Assembly (NCBI GenBank): GCA_026225095.1
Contig: JAMFSC010000014.1
Span: 1-51,114 of the forward strand
From: a bacterium
GTDB lineage: Bacteria > Acidobacteriota > Terriglobia > Terriglobales > Acidobacteriaceae
Reading direction: 5' to 3'
Length of the DNA: 51,114 nt
Under the pieces are notes generated by a model, which was not told where the DNA came from, ran no database searches, and saw nothing but the letters and a program-made list of their open reading frames with translations. How positions within the stretch are numbered: the first letter of the stretch is position 1; every line of letters begins with the position of its first letter. Positions 17,269-25,890 of the stretch are shown here, piece by piece. The translations under genes were made by a program, and so were the position numbers.

Positions 17269-17342
17269 CTCGGTCCTGCTTTCTGGTGGAGTTGACGGGC
17301 AGCGTAGACTAGAGACAGAGCGTCTGGATAGAGGTTAGGGCG

Positions 17343-18431
17343 ATGGCTGAAGAGCGGGTCACAACGCGCCAGCGGGCGATCCTGATGACGATCGTCGAGC
17401 GATATATCGAGACCGGGGAGCCGGTGGGTTCGGGGACGACCGCGGCCGCGATGGGAAGTGCCAGCTTAAGCGCGGCCACCGTGCGGAACGAGATGGCGGA
17501 GCTTGGAGAGGCGGGGCTGCTGGAGCAGCCGCACACCTCCGCCGGACGGATTCCGACGGCACTGGCGTTTCGGATGTATGTCGAACAGTTGCGGGGAAGC
17601 GGTCGGCTGGGCGCCGGGCTTGCGGGATTGTCGGAGAGTTCGCGGTCGCAGATCGATCGGAAGTTTGCCGGGGTGGCCGGAACGCAGGAGGTGCTGGAGC
17701 GGACGTCGCATGTGCTGGCCACGCTTTCGAGTGGAGTCGGGCTTGCGGTAACGGCTGCGACGGATCTTGTGGACACGCTCGAACATATTCATTTTTCACG
17801 ACTTGCGCCCGCGCGGGTGCTCGCGGTGTTGGTGACGCAGGGTGGACAGGTGAGAGATCGGGTGCTGGCGCTCGAGAAGGATCTGGCACCGGTGGCGCTG
17901 GAGACGGCGGCGCGGTTTCTGAATGAGAGCTTTCGCGGCTGGAGCCTGGAGACGGTAAGGCTGGAGCTGACGCGTCTGGTCGAGGGGGCCAGGAGCGAGT
18001 ACCTGCGGATGCTGGAGGCCCGGCAGTTGTGGGCGAAGGCGGTTCCGGTCGGGACTTCAGGCGGCTCTCAGACGGTGTATATGGAGGGTGTGGCGAACCT
18101 GATTGGATCGCAGATGGCCGGGGAGGACTCTGCGCGGCTGCGGGAGCTGCTGGCGGCGCTTGAGGCCAAGCAGCGGATGGTGGAGCTGCTGAACGCCTAT
18201 GTCGACGCCCGGCAGGAGAGCGTGAGGGTGGTCTTCGACCTGGAGGCCCAGGCCCCGGAGATGGCGGGGCTGGTGCTGATTGCGGCTCCGGCTCGAATGC
18301 AGGGGGAGAACTGGGGGACTGTGGGGGTCATCGGTCCGAAGCGGATGCACTATGAGAACACGATGAATGCGGTCTCCTACATGGCGCAGGTATTCGATCG
18401 CATGCTGCAGGGGCCGGACGGAACGCGATAA
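17343..18431 (+). CDS. hrcA: Heat-inducible transcription repressor HrcA
   Basis: Winged-helix repressor of chaperone genes, normally binding CIRCE sites and kept active by GroEL. 362 residues, usual length. N-terminal HTH segment TTRQRAILMTIVERYIETGEPVGS, then SLSAATVRNEMAELGEAGLLEQPHTSAGRIPT (the wing and family signature), and the C-terminal domain with VLVTQGGQVRDRVL and ENWGTVGVIGPKRMHYENTMNAVSYMAQ. A GAGG lies eight bases before the ATG. It is followed by grpE and dnaJ on the same strand. I searched by eye for a CIRCE site (TTAGCACTC and its inverted partner nine bases on) between 17269 and 17342 and in the hrcA-grpE gap and saw none. Confidence 0.95.
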   Translation: MAEERVTTRQRAILMTIVERYIETGEPVGSGTTAAAMGSASLSAATVRNEMAELGEAGLLEQPHTSAGRIPTALAFRMYVEQLRGSGRLGAGLAGLSESSRSQIDRKFAGVAGTQEVLERTSHVLATLSSGVGLAVTAATDLVDTLEHIHFSRLAPARVLAVLVTQGGQVRDRVLALEKDLAPVALETAARFLNESFRGWSLETVRLELTRLVEGARSEYLRMLEARQLWAKAVPVGTSGGSQTVYMEGVANLIGSQMAGEDSARLRELLAALEAKQRMVELLNAYVDARQESVRVVFDLEAQAPEMAGLVLIAAPARMQGENWGTVGVIGPKRMHYENTMNAVSYMAQVFDRMLQGPDGTR

Positions 18432-18524
18432 AAGCGGGAATGGGGCGAAATGGCAGAGATGACCGGTTGGGATAGAGTCGCGCGTTGGGCGGGAATGGGC
18501 AACAATAGAGAGATGGAGCATGAG

Positions 18525-19109
18525 ATGGAGAGCAACGAAGCGATGGTAGACGAGCTGAACAACGAAGTGCTGGAAGGCGATGCGCGCGGCGTCACCGAGG
18601 CGGGGCAGGAGAGCCAGGGGTCGGGTTCCGGCCATGAGAGCCCGCTGCAGGCTGAACTGGCGCAGGTATCGAGCGAGCGGGATCAGATCAAGGACCGGCT
18701 GGTCCGGCTGCAGGCGGACTTCGACAACTTCCGCAAGCGGGAGCAGAAGGAGCGGCAGGATGCGCGGGAATATACCGTCTCGGCGACGGTGGAACCGTTT
18801 CTGGGCGTCATGGACAACTTTCAGCTGGCGCTGAGGTCCGAGGGATCGGCGGAGCAGCTGCGGGCTGGCGTCGAGCTGATTCTGAAGCAGATGGAGGATG
18901 CGCTGAAGGGTTTGAATGTGCTTCCGGTGGAGTCGGTGGGGGCGCAGTTCGACCCGAGAATCCACGAGGCGCTGGGAAGCATCGAAACGGCTGAGTTTCC
19001 GGATCACCAGGTGATGGAGGAGATTCGGCGTGGGTACAAGATTCGCGAGAAGTTGTTGCGTCCGGCGCTGGTGAGGATTGCGTCGAACCCGGCTCAGGTT
19101 TCTGAGTAG
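18525..19109 (+). CDS. grpE: Nucleotide exchange factor GrpE
   Basis: Cochaperone that releases ADP from DnaK. An acidic, disordered N-terminus is followed by a long coiled coil (ELAQVSSERDQIKDRLVRLQ) containing DFDNFRKREQKE, then VEPFLGVMDNFQLAL and the C-terminal beta domain, VGAQFDPRIHEALG and REKLLRPALVRIA. About 195 residues from the ATG at 18525, chosen because TGGAG stands six bases upstream; in-frame ATGs at 18450 and 18513 are alternatives, but the extra N-terminal residues (WDRVARWAG) are not GrpE-like. It lies between hrcA and dnaJ. Confidence 0.93.
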   Translation: MESNEAMVDELNNEVLEGDARGVTEAGQESQGSGSGHESPLQAELAQVSSERDQIKDRLVRLQADFDNFRKREQKERQDAREYTVSATVEPFLGVMDNFQLALRSEGSAEQLRAGVELILKQMEDALKGLNVLPVESVGAQFDPRIHEALGSIETAEFPDHQVMEEIRRGYKIREKLLRPALVRIASNPAQVSE

Positions 19110-19159
19110 GCCGATGGGCGCGGCTGCCGATAAAGATCAAGACTAGAGAGAGTTGGGAG

Positions 19160-20296
19160 ATGGCTACGGCAAACGTGACGAAGATCGATTTCTACGAAAT
19201 TTTAGGCGTATCCCGAACGGCGACCGACCAGGAGCTGAAGGCGAGCTACCGGAAGCTGGCGATGCAGCACCACCCGGACCGGAACCCGGACAATCCAGAG
19301 GCCGAAGAGAAGTTCAAGGAGTGCAGCGAAGCCTATGGCGTGCTGAGTGACGCGGAGAAGCGGGCCGCGTATGACCGGTATGGCCATGCGGCGTTCCAGG
19401 GCGGCGGACCGGGCGCGGGCTCTCCCTTCCAGGGCGGCAATGCCCAGGACCTGGGGGACATCTTCGGCGATCTTTTCGGGGAGATGTTCAACATGGGCGG
19501 GCAGAGGAAGTCTTCGCGCGTTCAGCGGGGACGGGATCTGCGATTTGACCTGACGCTCGAGTTCGAGGAGGCTGTCTTCGGCAAGGAGAAGGAGGTCACG
19601 ATCCGAAGGCCGGAGACATGCTCCGAGTGCATGGGGTCTGGGGCGGCCAAAGGAAAGGCTCCAGTGACCTGCACACAGTGCCAGGGACGAGGCCAGATGC
19701 GGATGCAGCAGGGCTTCTTCTCCGTGGCGCGGACGTGCCCGACGTGCCAGGGGACGGGAACGATCGTCCAGGATGCCTGCAAGATGTGCAGTGGGCAGAC
19801 GGTGGTGCAGCGCGAGCATACGATCCAGGTCAAGGTTCCGGCGGGTGTGGAGCAGGACACGCGGATTCGGTACCAGGGCGAGGGTGAGGCGGGCAAGTTT
19901 GGCGGGCCTCCGGGTGACCTGTACGTGGTGCTGAACGTCAAGCCGCACAAGTTCTTTGAGCGGGATGGCGATGACCTGCACTGCCTGATGCCGATCTCAT
20001 TTCCGCAGGCGGCGCTGGGGACGGAGCTAGAGATCGAGACGCTGTATGGGCGGGAGACGATCAAGATTCCCGAGGGAACGCAGAGCGGCAAGGAGTTCAA
20101 GCTGCGGGACAAGGGCGTTCCACATCTGAGTGAGCGCGGGCGAGGCGACCTGATCGTGGAGGTCCGGGTGAAGACTCCGGCGAAGCTCTCGAAGGTGCAG
20201 CGAGACCTGCTGAAGCAGCTGGAGGAGACGATGGGAGTCGAGAACACGCCGGCTTCGCGCGGGATCTTCGGCAAGGTGAAGGATATGTTCAGCTAG
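19160..20296 (+). CDS. dnaJ: Chaperone DnaJ
   Basis: Class I J-protein, 378 residues, stimulating DnaK ATPase. J domain at residues 1-75 with HPD in AMQHHPDRNPDNPEAEEKF; Gly/Phe-rich region (GGGPGAGSPFQGG); zinc domain with four Cys pairs CSECMGSG, CTQCQGRG, CPTCQGTG and CKMCSGQT (the last deviates from CxxCxGxG by ending in Thr); then the C-terminal client-binding domains and a dimerisation tail. TTGGGAG lies directly before the ATG. Last gene of the hrcA-grpE-dnaJ cluster; dnaK is not between grpE and dnaJ as in many bacteria. A strong terminator follows. Confidence 0.96.
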   Translation: MATANVTKIDFYEILGVSRTATDQELKASYRKLAMQHHPDRNPDNPEAEEKFKECSEAYGVLSDAEKRAAYDRYGHAAFQGGGPGAGSPFQGGNAQDLGDIFGDLFGEMFNMGGQRKSSRVQRGRDLRFDLTLEFEEAVFGKEKEVTIRRPETCSECMGSGAAKGKAPVTCTQCQGRGQMRMQQGFFSVARTCPTCQGTGTIVQDACKMCSGQTVVQREHTIQVKVPAGVEQDTRIRYQGEGEAGKFGGPPGDLYVVLNVKPHKFFERDGDDLHCLMPISFPQAALGTELEIETLYGRETIKIPEGTQSGKEFKLRDKGVPHLSERGRGDLIVEVRVKTPAKLSKVQRDLLKQLEETMGVENTPASRGIFGKVKDMFS

Positions 20297-20337
20297 GTTT
20301 TGACTTCGCGTCCGATCGTGAGAAAGTTGTGTCTTGA

Positions 20338-20374
20338 TGCGCCAGGCGGGTGTTCCCCACCTGGCGCATTTTTT
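20338..20374 (+). terminator. Rho-independent terminator after dnaJ
   Basis: The arms TGCGCCAGG (20338-20346) plus GGTG and CACC plus TGGCGCA (to 20368) form a GC-rich hairpin around a TTCC loop. It is followed at once by TTTTTT (20369-20374). It ends the hrcA-grpE-dnaJ transcript. Confidence 0.9.
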
Positions 20375-20416
20375 CAGGCGGGCAGAGCACAATGCGGCGT
20401 CTTTGAATGGAGTGTG

Positions 20417-21463
20417 ATGGTTTCAGCGATGGGATGCGCGGGGCGATGCATGGGGTTATGCCTGATGCTGGGGGTGGTGCATCTTGGGGCACAGACACCG
20501 GTGGCGCCTCCGGCGGCAGGGCCGGACTATACGTTGCGGACCCAGTCGAACGTCGTTTTGATGCCGACGCAGGTGGAGACGAAGCATGGGGATGTGCTGT
20601 ACACGCTGAAGGCGGACCAGTTCGTGGTGGAGGACAACGGCGTTCGGCAGACGGTGCGGCTGGATGAGGATACGGACTCGCTGGGGCTCTCGCTGGTGGT
20701 GGCGGTTCAGTGCAGCCGGTCGGCCGTGATGGAGTTCGCCAAGATGCGGGGGTTGGGGACGATGATCGACCAGCTTACGGGAGATGCTCCGCGGGAGGTG
20801 GCGATCGTCGCTTACGGAAACGATTCGGAGTTGCTGGGCAAGTTCTCAGGGGATCCGGACGATCTGCGGCGGTCTTTGAACGAGCTGCAGCCGTGCGACG
20901 ATGAGGCGGGTGCGGCGACGATGGATGCGGTTGCGTTCTCGGCCAAGCTGCTGGAAGCGCGAAAGAATCACTATCGTCATGCCATTCTGTTGATCTCGGA
21001 GACCCGGGATCACGGCAGCAAGGCGCGTGCGGAGGAGGTGGTAGCCTCGCTTGGGCGAACGAACACGGTGGTGGATTCGGTGGCGTTTTCTCCGGGGAGG
21101 AACGAGATGTCGGAGAGCCTGTTTCATGGCCAGATGGGCCCGGGACCGATCGGTCTTTTAGTGGCCGCGGTCCATGCCATGCGGAAGAATGTGTCCAGGG
21201 AGATGGCGGCGCTGTCGGGTGGGGAGTACATCAACTTCGGGTCGCAGAAGGAGTTCGACCGGGGGCTGCAACAGCTTTCGAATCATATTCATAATTACTA
21301 TCTGTTGAGCTTCCAACCACCCTCGACGGGGCCGGGTACAGAGACGGGGCTTCATCGTCTGACGGTCAAGATTCCAGACTATCCGGATGCGAAGATTCGG
21401 TCGCGGGAGAGTTATTGGGCGGGGGTGCTCGATGTTCCGGTGATTCCGGGAGAGGCGCCGTAA
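20417..21463 (+). CDS. VWFA-related exported protein (acidobacterial type)
   Basis: 348 residues. Signal peptide MVSAMGCAGRCMGLCLMLGV with cleavage near LGAQ. The mature part opens with TLRTQSNVVLMPTQVETKHGDVLYTLKADQFVVEDNGVRQTV, the typical lead-in of the VWFA-related proteins abundant in Acidobacteriota, followed by a von Willebrand A-like fold (LSLVVAVQCSRSAVMEF... HAILLISETRDHGS) and the end motif HIHNYYLLSFQPP. The MIDAS DxSxS is replaced by VQCSRS, so metal binding is doubtful. Function unknown; probably a secreted protein-binding module. The ATG at 20417 has GGAG four bases upstream; upstream in-frame starts fall inside the dnaJ terminator. Confidence 0.85.
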   Translation: MVSAMGCAGRCMGLCLMLGVVHLGAQTPVAPPAAGPDYTLRTQSNVVLMPTQVETKHGDVLYTLKADQFVVEDNGVRQTVRLDEDTDSLGLSLVVAVQCSRSAVMEFAKMRGLGTMIDQLTGDAPREVAIVAYGNDSELLGKFSGDPDDLRRSLNELQPCDDEAGAATMDAVAFSAKLLEARKNHYRHAILLISETRDHGSKARAEEVVASLGRTNTVVDSVAFSPGRNEMSESLFHGQMGPGPIGLLVAAVHAMRKNVSREMAALSGGEYINFGSQKEFDRGLQQLSNHIHNYYLLSFQPPSTGPGTETGLHRLTVKIPDYPDAKIRSRESYWAGVLDVPVIPGEAP

Positions 21464-21560
21464 CCAGTCCTGCCGGGCGGGCCCACTGCGCGTGGGGCGG
21501 TCACTTCGTGACGGGTATTGGGCGTCGCGTGCGGCCTCCCGTTGGTCGGCTTGAGACTTG
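21464..21560. repeat. Intergenic repeat family 1, full copy
   Basis: Contains GCCCACTGCGCGTGGGGC (a hairpin) and GGTCACTTCGTGACG (a second hairpin, GTCAC/GTGAC), then GGCCTCCCGTTGGTCGGC. The same blocks recur at 24920-25024 and in part at 5570-5612. It lies between convergent genes. Confidence 0.7.
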
Positions 21561-21581
21561 GGAGGCCCCGCGTATCGCGGC

Positions 21582-23909
21582 TTACAGGGTGAGAGAGGGA
21601 GGGAGGGATTCGGTGGCGAAGGTGGCGTGGGGCTGAGGTCCCATCTGGATGGTGAGCCGACCGCCTTGCGCGATGTCGGAGTGATTGAACCAGGCTCGGT
21701 TCTGCGGCTTACCATTGAGGGCGAACGACTGGATGTAAGGATGCGCTGGGTCGGTGCGGTGGACATCGATCTGGAGCTTGCGGCCGTTGCCGAGGTCGAC
21801 GCTGGCCTGGTCGAAGAGTGGTGAGCCGAGGATGTAGTTTCCGCTGACGGGGTCAACCGGATAGAAGCCGAGGGTGCTGAGGAGGTACCAGGCGGACATC
21901 TGGCCGACGTCTTCGTTGCCCTGCATTCCGTCGGGGTTGGGCGAGTACATGGTGTCGAGCAGCGAACGCACGCGGGCCTGGGTCTTGGAGGGCTGGCCAG
22001 CGTAGACGTAGAGGTAGGCGATGTGGTGGGAGGGCTCGTTGCCATGAGCGTACTGGCCGACCATGCCCGCGATGTCGGGTGGTGCGTCCTCTGGAAGAGT
22101 CGGGGCGGTGGTGAAGAGTTCGTCGAGCTTGGCAACGAAGGGGGTGGGTCCCCCAAAGAGGGCGATGAGGCCGGCAGGATCGTGCTGGACTCCGAACGTG
22201 GTCTGCCACGCGTTCGATTCGGTGTAGTCGCGCCAGTGTTTCTTGTAGCCGAGGTCGATGGGGTTGAAGGGAGTGGTGAAGGCTCCGTTTTCAAACTTGG
22301 CGCGCATGAAGCCGCAGGATTTGTCGAAGTAGTTACGGTAGTTCGTAGAGCGCTGGGCGAGCATGGTCGCGTCAGAGGACTTGCCGAGCTGCTTGGCGAC
22401 GTGGGCGATGGCCCAGTCGTCGTAACAGTACTCAAAAGACTTTGAGACCGACTCTTCCTCTTTGTCGGCGGGGATGAAGTGGAGGTCGCGGTAGTAGCCG
22501 AGGCCGCGGTAGTTGTCGACCATCGCACGTTGCATCATGACCTTGTAGGCGAGATTGCGGTCGATTCCGGGGAAGCCCTTCTGCAGGGCCTCGGCGATGA
22601 CGGAGGCGGAGTGATAGCCCGTCATGGTGCCGGTTTCGGTCCCCTGGAGCGGCCAGACGGCCATTCCGGCGGGGCTTTCGACGGCCATCCGGACGAGCGC
22701 GTTGGCGAAGTCGGGAACGCGGGCGGGTTCGAAGAGCGTGTAAGCGGGATGCGCGGCGCGGAAGGTGTCCCAGCAGGAGAAGGTGGTGTAGTTGCGGGCT
22801 CCGGCGGGGAGGGTGCGGACCTGGTTGTCCATGCCGCGGTACTGGCCGTCGACGTCATCGAAGAGGGTGGGGCCGAGCGAGAGGTGGTAGAGCGCGGTGT
22901 AGAAGACCTTCTTGTGGTCCTGGTTGGCGGTGGTGACCTGGATCTTGCCGATCTGGCGAGACCATTTCAGGCGGGCGTCGCGGCGGACCTTGTCGAAGTC
23001 CCAGGCTGGGATCTCTGCCTTCAGATTGCGTGCGGCTCCCGCGGCGCCGGTTCCGGAGATGCCGGTCTTGACCAGGATCACCTCTTTGGCTTTGGTCTTG
23101 AAGTAGAGGACGGCCTTGAGGTTCTTGCCGGTGAGGGCGCCGGTGGGAGCGGGGACTTCGGCATCGTCCTGGTAGAAGACGATACGGTCGGGGGTCTTCG
23201 AGACCTGCATGGAGAAGTAGGTGTGACGGCCTCGGCCCCAGGCGTGGGTGACGCGGCCTCCGGCGAGGGTGTCGGGGGCGGTGTGGGCGAGTTCGGCGGA
23301 GTCGACGTTCTTTTCGCCGTAGGCGTGGTGGAGGTCGAGGATCAGGTAGGACTGGTCGCTGGCCGGGAACGTATAGCGATGGATTCCCGCGCGCTCGGTC
23401 GCGGTGAGCTCGGCGAGGATGTTGTAGTCCTTCAACGGGACGGAGTAGAAGCCGGGGGTGGAGATCTCTTCGGCGTGGGAGAAGCGGGAGCGGTAGCCGG
23501 ATTCAGGGTTTTCGCGGGTCCCGGGGGTGAGCTTGGCGGGGCCGGTTCCGGCCATGACGAGGAAGTCGAGCAGGTCTCCGCATCCGGTGCCGGACAGATG
23601 GGTGTGCGAGAAGCCCATCAGGGAGGTGTCGGAGACGTGGTATCCGGAGCACCAGTCCCAGCCATCGTTGTAGGTGTCGGGCGAGAGCTGGACCGCGCCG
23701 AAGGGAACGGAGGCTCCGGGGAAGCAGTGTCCATGGCCGCCGGTTCCGATGCGCGGATCGACCCAATGGAGGGGATCCTGGTCTTCGGGTGATTTGGCGA
23801 AGGCGGCGGAGGGCGCGAGGGCGAGGGCGCAGGTGGCGGCGGAGCCCTGGAGGAGGGTGCGGCGGGAGAGGTTGAGTGCGAACTCGGGACGGCGGCGCTT
23901 GGCGATCAT
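21582..23909 (-). CDS. Glycoside hydrolase family 92 alpha-mannosidase, TAT-exported
   Basis: Calcium-dependent exo-alpha-mannosidase family acting on mannan or N-glycan-type alpha-mannosides. About 775 residues, the family norm. An N-terminal twin-arginine signal LSRRTLLQGSAATCALAL is followed by VDPRIGTGGHGHCFPGASVPFGAVQLSPD, the usual GH92 opening. The catalytic region has YAHGNEPSHHIAYLY (general acid Glu) and MQGNEDVGQMSAWYLLSTLGFYP (the Asp of the GN-D/E-D triplet is the base). The ATG at 23909 (MIAKRRRP) is preferred over that at 23927; neither has a clear ribosome binding site. Divergent from lgt and isolated, suggesting use of mannose-containing polymers from fungi or plants. Confidence 0.93.
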   Translation of the reverse strand: MIAKRRRPEFALNLSRRTLLQGSAATCALALAPSAAFAKSPEDQDPLHWVDPRIGTGGHGHCFPGASVPFGAVQLSPDTYNDGWDWCSGYHVSDTSLMGFSHTHLSGTGCGDLLDFLVMAGTGPAKLTPGTRENPESGYRSRFSHAEEISTPGFYSVPLKDYNILAELTATERAGIHRYTFPASDQSYLILDLHHAYGEKNVDSAELAHTAPDTLAGGRVTHAWGRGRHTYFSMQVSKTPDRIVFYQDDAEVPAPTGALTGKNLKAVLYFKTKAKEVILVKTGISGTGAAGAARNLKAEIPAWDFDKVRRDARLKWSRQIGKIQVTTANQDHKKVFYTALYHLSLGPTLFDDVDGQYRGMDNQVRTLPAGARNYTTFSCWDTFRAAHPAYTLFEPARVPDFANALVRMAVESPAGMAVWPLQGTETGTMTGYHSASVIAEALQKGFPGIDRNLAYKVMMQRAMVDNYRGLGYYRDLHFIPADKEEESVSKSFEYCYDDWAIAHVAKQLGKSSDATMLAQRSTNYRNYFDKSCGFMRAKFENGAFTTPFNPIDLGYKKHWRDYTESNAWQTTFGVQHDPAGLIALFGGPTPFVAKLDELFTTAPTLPEDAPPDIAGMVGQYAHGNEPSHHIAYLYVYAGQPSKTQARVRSLLDTMYSPNPDGMQGNEDVGQMSAWYLLSTLGFYPVDPVSGNYILGSPLFDQASVDLGNGRKLQIDVHRTDPAHPYIQSFALNGKPQNRAWFNHSDIAQGGRLTIQMGPQPHATFATESLPPSLTL

Positions 23910-24058
23910 CCGGTAAGAGTAAAGCAAGATGAGGTGTTTTGGCTGTATGGCGTTTGGCCTATCTCGGCGGAGGGGGGTGGGGGGTCGTTTATACTTGGGA
24001 TTGCCATGCTTTGCGTGGACCCGCCATGGTGTATCGAGAACGGGCGGAGACGAGGTTT

Positions 24059-24919
24059 ATGTATCCCTATATTCATCTTGGGTCGCTGCAGCTTGGGACG
24101 TTCGGGCTGCTGCTTTGGCTGGCCGCTGTGGCCGGAACGATTGTCCTGCATCGGAATTTCATCCGCAACGGGGTGGATGCGGATGCGCTGAGCGTGGTGG
24201 CGCTGGTGACGGTGCTTGGGGTGTTCGGCGCGAAGGTCTGGCACGAGTTGCAGGATGTGCACGGGTTGCAGATGGCGCTACGGCAGATTGCGCTTCCGGG
24301 CTGGTCGCATTCGTGGGAGGTCGTGGTTGGATTTTTGGGGTATCTGCGCGAGGGATATGCCTGGTTTGGCGGGTTGCTGGCGGGAATTCTGACACTGATG
24401 TGGCAGGGGCGCGAGGCTCGTCCGGATGGACATACGGGGTGGTGGGCCTCGGTGCGGATGCTGGATCTGGCGGCTCCGGCTGCGGCGATTGGCTATGGCG
24501 TAGGGCGGATCGGGTGCCTTACATCCGGGGACGGCGACTACGGGATCAATACGACGCTGCCGTGGGGAGTTCACATGGCCAAGGATGCGCTGTTTCCGCC
24601 CACTCCTCCGAATGCGCTGGTGCAGCCGACGCCGGTCTATGAGTTCTTGTTTGCGATGGTGATTGGGTGGGTGCTTTGGAGGCTGGGGCGCAAGGTGCTT
24701 CCGCTGGGCTGGCTGACGGGACTTTACCTGGTGCTGAGTGGGACTGGGAGGTTCCTGGTGGAGTTTGTGCGGATTAATCCGAAACTCTATCTGGGAATGA
24801 GCAACGCGCAGGTTGCGGCGCTGGGGAGCGTCGTAGTGGGGGTTGTGGTGATGATTGTGGCCCAGCGGCGCGATGTGAAGGTGCTTCCGGCGATGTCGGA
24901 AGAGGCGGCTACGGCTTAA
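24059..24919 (+). CDS. lgt: Prolipoprotein diacylglyceryl transferase
   Basis: Inner-membrane enzyme that transfers diacylglycerol from phosphatidylglycerol to the lipobox Cys of prolipoproteins. 286 residues, seven or so membrane helices. Starts MYPYIHLGSLQLGTFGLLLW. The signature reads YGVGRIGCLTSGDGDYG in place of GRIGNFINGE, so the usual Asn is Cys; other invariant positions, GTGRFLVEFVR (Arg and Glu), are present. The frame is open upstream to 23939, but the ATG at 24059 aligns with family N-termini and has GAGG close upstream. Divergent from the GH92 gene. Confidence 0.92.
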   Translation: MYPYIHLGSLQLGTFGLLLWLAAVAGTIVLHRNFIRNGVDADALSVVALVTVLGVFGAKVWHELQDVHGLQMALRQIALPGWSHSWEVVVGFLGYLREGYAWFGGLLAGILTLMWQGREARPDGHTGWWASVRMLDLAAPAAAIGYGVGRIGCLTSGDGDYGINTTLPWGVHMAKDALFPPTPPNALVQPTPVYEFLFAMVIGWVLWRLGRKVLPLGWLTGLYLVLSGTGRFLVEFVRINPKLYLGMSNAQVAALGSVVVGVVVMIVAQRRDVKVLPAMSEEAATA

Positions 24920-25024
24920 GACCAGGTCGTGCCGGACGGGCCCACTGATCCCACGAGTCTAGGGCGGTCACGTCGTGACTCGTAATCGCTTCGCTTGCGC
25001 CTTCGGTTGATCGCGTCGTGACGG
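24920..25024. repeat. Intergenic repeat family 1, second long copy
   Basis: Shares GCCGGACGGGCCCACTG and GGGCGGTCACGTCGTGAC with the copy at 21464-21560, plus a diverged GCGCCTTCGGTTGATCGCG end. The internal spacer differs in length. It lies between the convergent lgt and aquaporin genes and ends just before the aquaporin stop. Confidence 0.7.
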
Positions 25025-25034
25025 TAAATCCAGG

Positions 25035-25763
25035 TTACTTGGTGGCCATCTGTTCACGGATAGGCGGCTGCGGGGTGGCGAAGAGCGTATCCGAGATGAG
25101 ACCGCCCAGGATCGCCCCGGCGATGGGGGCTACCCAGAAGAGCCAGAGCTGCTGGAGCGCCCAGCCTCCCACGAAGAGGGCGGGGCCGGTTGAGCGGGCG
25201 GGGTTGACCGAGGTATTCGTGACCGGGATGCCGATCAGGTGGATCAGTGTCAAGGCGAGGCCGATGGCAATGGGGGCGAAGCCCTTGGGGGCGCGCTCAT
25301 CAGTCGCTCCGAGGATGACGATGAGGAAGAAAGCGGTGAGGACGACCTCGGCGACGACGCAGGCGAGCAGCGAGTATCCATTTGGGGAGTGCTCGGCGTA
25401 GCCGTTCGACGCGAAGCCTCCGGCGAGGGAGAAGCCGGGTTTGCCGCTTGCAATCAGGTAGAGGACACCCGATCCGGCGATGGCTCCGATGACCTGCGCG
25501 CCGATGTAGGCGGGGAGTTCCCTGGCCGGGAAGCGCTTGCCGACCACCAGGCCGATAGACACGGCGGGGTTCAGGTGGCAGCCGGAGATGTGGCCGATGG
25601 CGAAGGCCATGGTCAGGACGGTGAGGCCGAAGGCCAGCGAGACCCCGGCGAAACCGATGCCCAGAGTTGGATAAGCCGCTGCCAGCACGGCGCTGCCGCA
25701 GCCGCCAAAGACAAGCCAGAAGGTGCCGAAGAACTCGGCCGCCGCGCGCTTGGAGAGATGCAT
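25035..25763 (-). CDS. aqpZ: Aquaporin Z
   Basis: Water channel of the inner membrane, 242 residues, six transmembrane helices. Both half-helix motifs are intact: GCHLNPAVS and TSVNPARS. The selectivity-filter residues of water-specific AqpZ (a Phe in helix 2, His in [10 protein letters not shown], Thr, and the Arg of NPARS) are all present, arguing against glycerol specificity. The N-terminus reads [28 protein letters not shown]. The short C-terminal tail is cytoplasmic. Stands alone; no ligand-metabolism genes nearby. Confidence 0.95.
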   Translation of the reverse strand: MHLSKRAAAEFFGTFWLVFGGCGSAVLAAAYPTLGIGFAGVSLAFGLTVLTMAFAIGHISGCHLNPAVSIGLVVGKRFPARELPAYIGAQVIGAIAGSGVLYLIASGKPGFSLAGGFASNGYAEHSPNGYSLLACVVAEVVLTAFFLIVILGATDERAPKGFAPIAIGLALTLIHLIGIPVTNTSVNPARSTGPALFVGGWALQQLWLFWVAPIAGAILGGLISDTLFATPQPPIREQMATK

Positions 25764-25890
25764 GATCCCAGACCTCAGAGTGGATTTCCGTCACAACGAA
25801 TGGAAACGGGGCCGGGTGCGACTGTCGCAAAGGGAAGTAGAGGGATCCTAGCACAGGGGCGTTACACGGCAGTAACACTTTTCGTAGTGG

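Noticed and set aside
17269..17342. CIRCE operator upstream of hrcA
   Set aside because: No TTAGCACTC or close variant with an inverted partner was seen.
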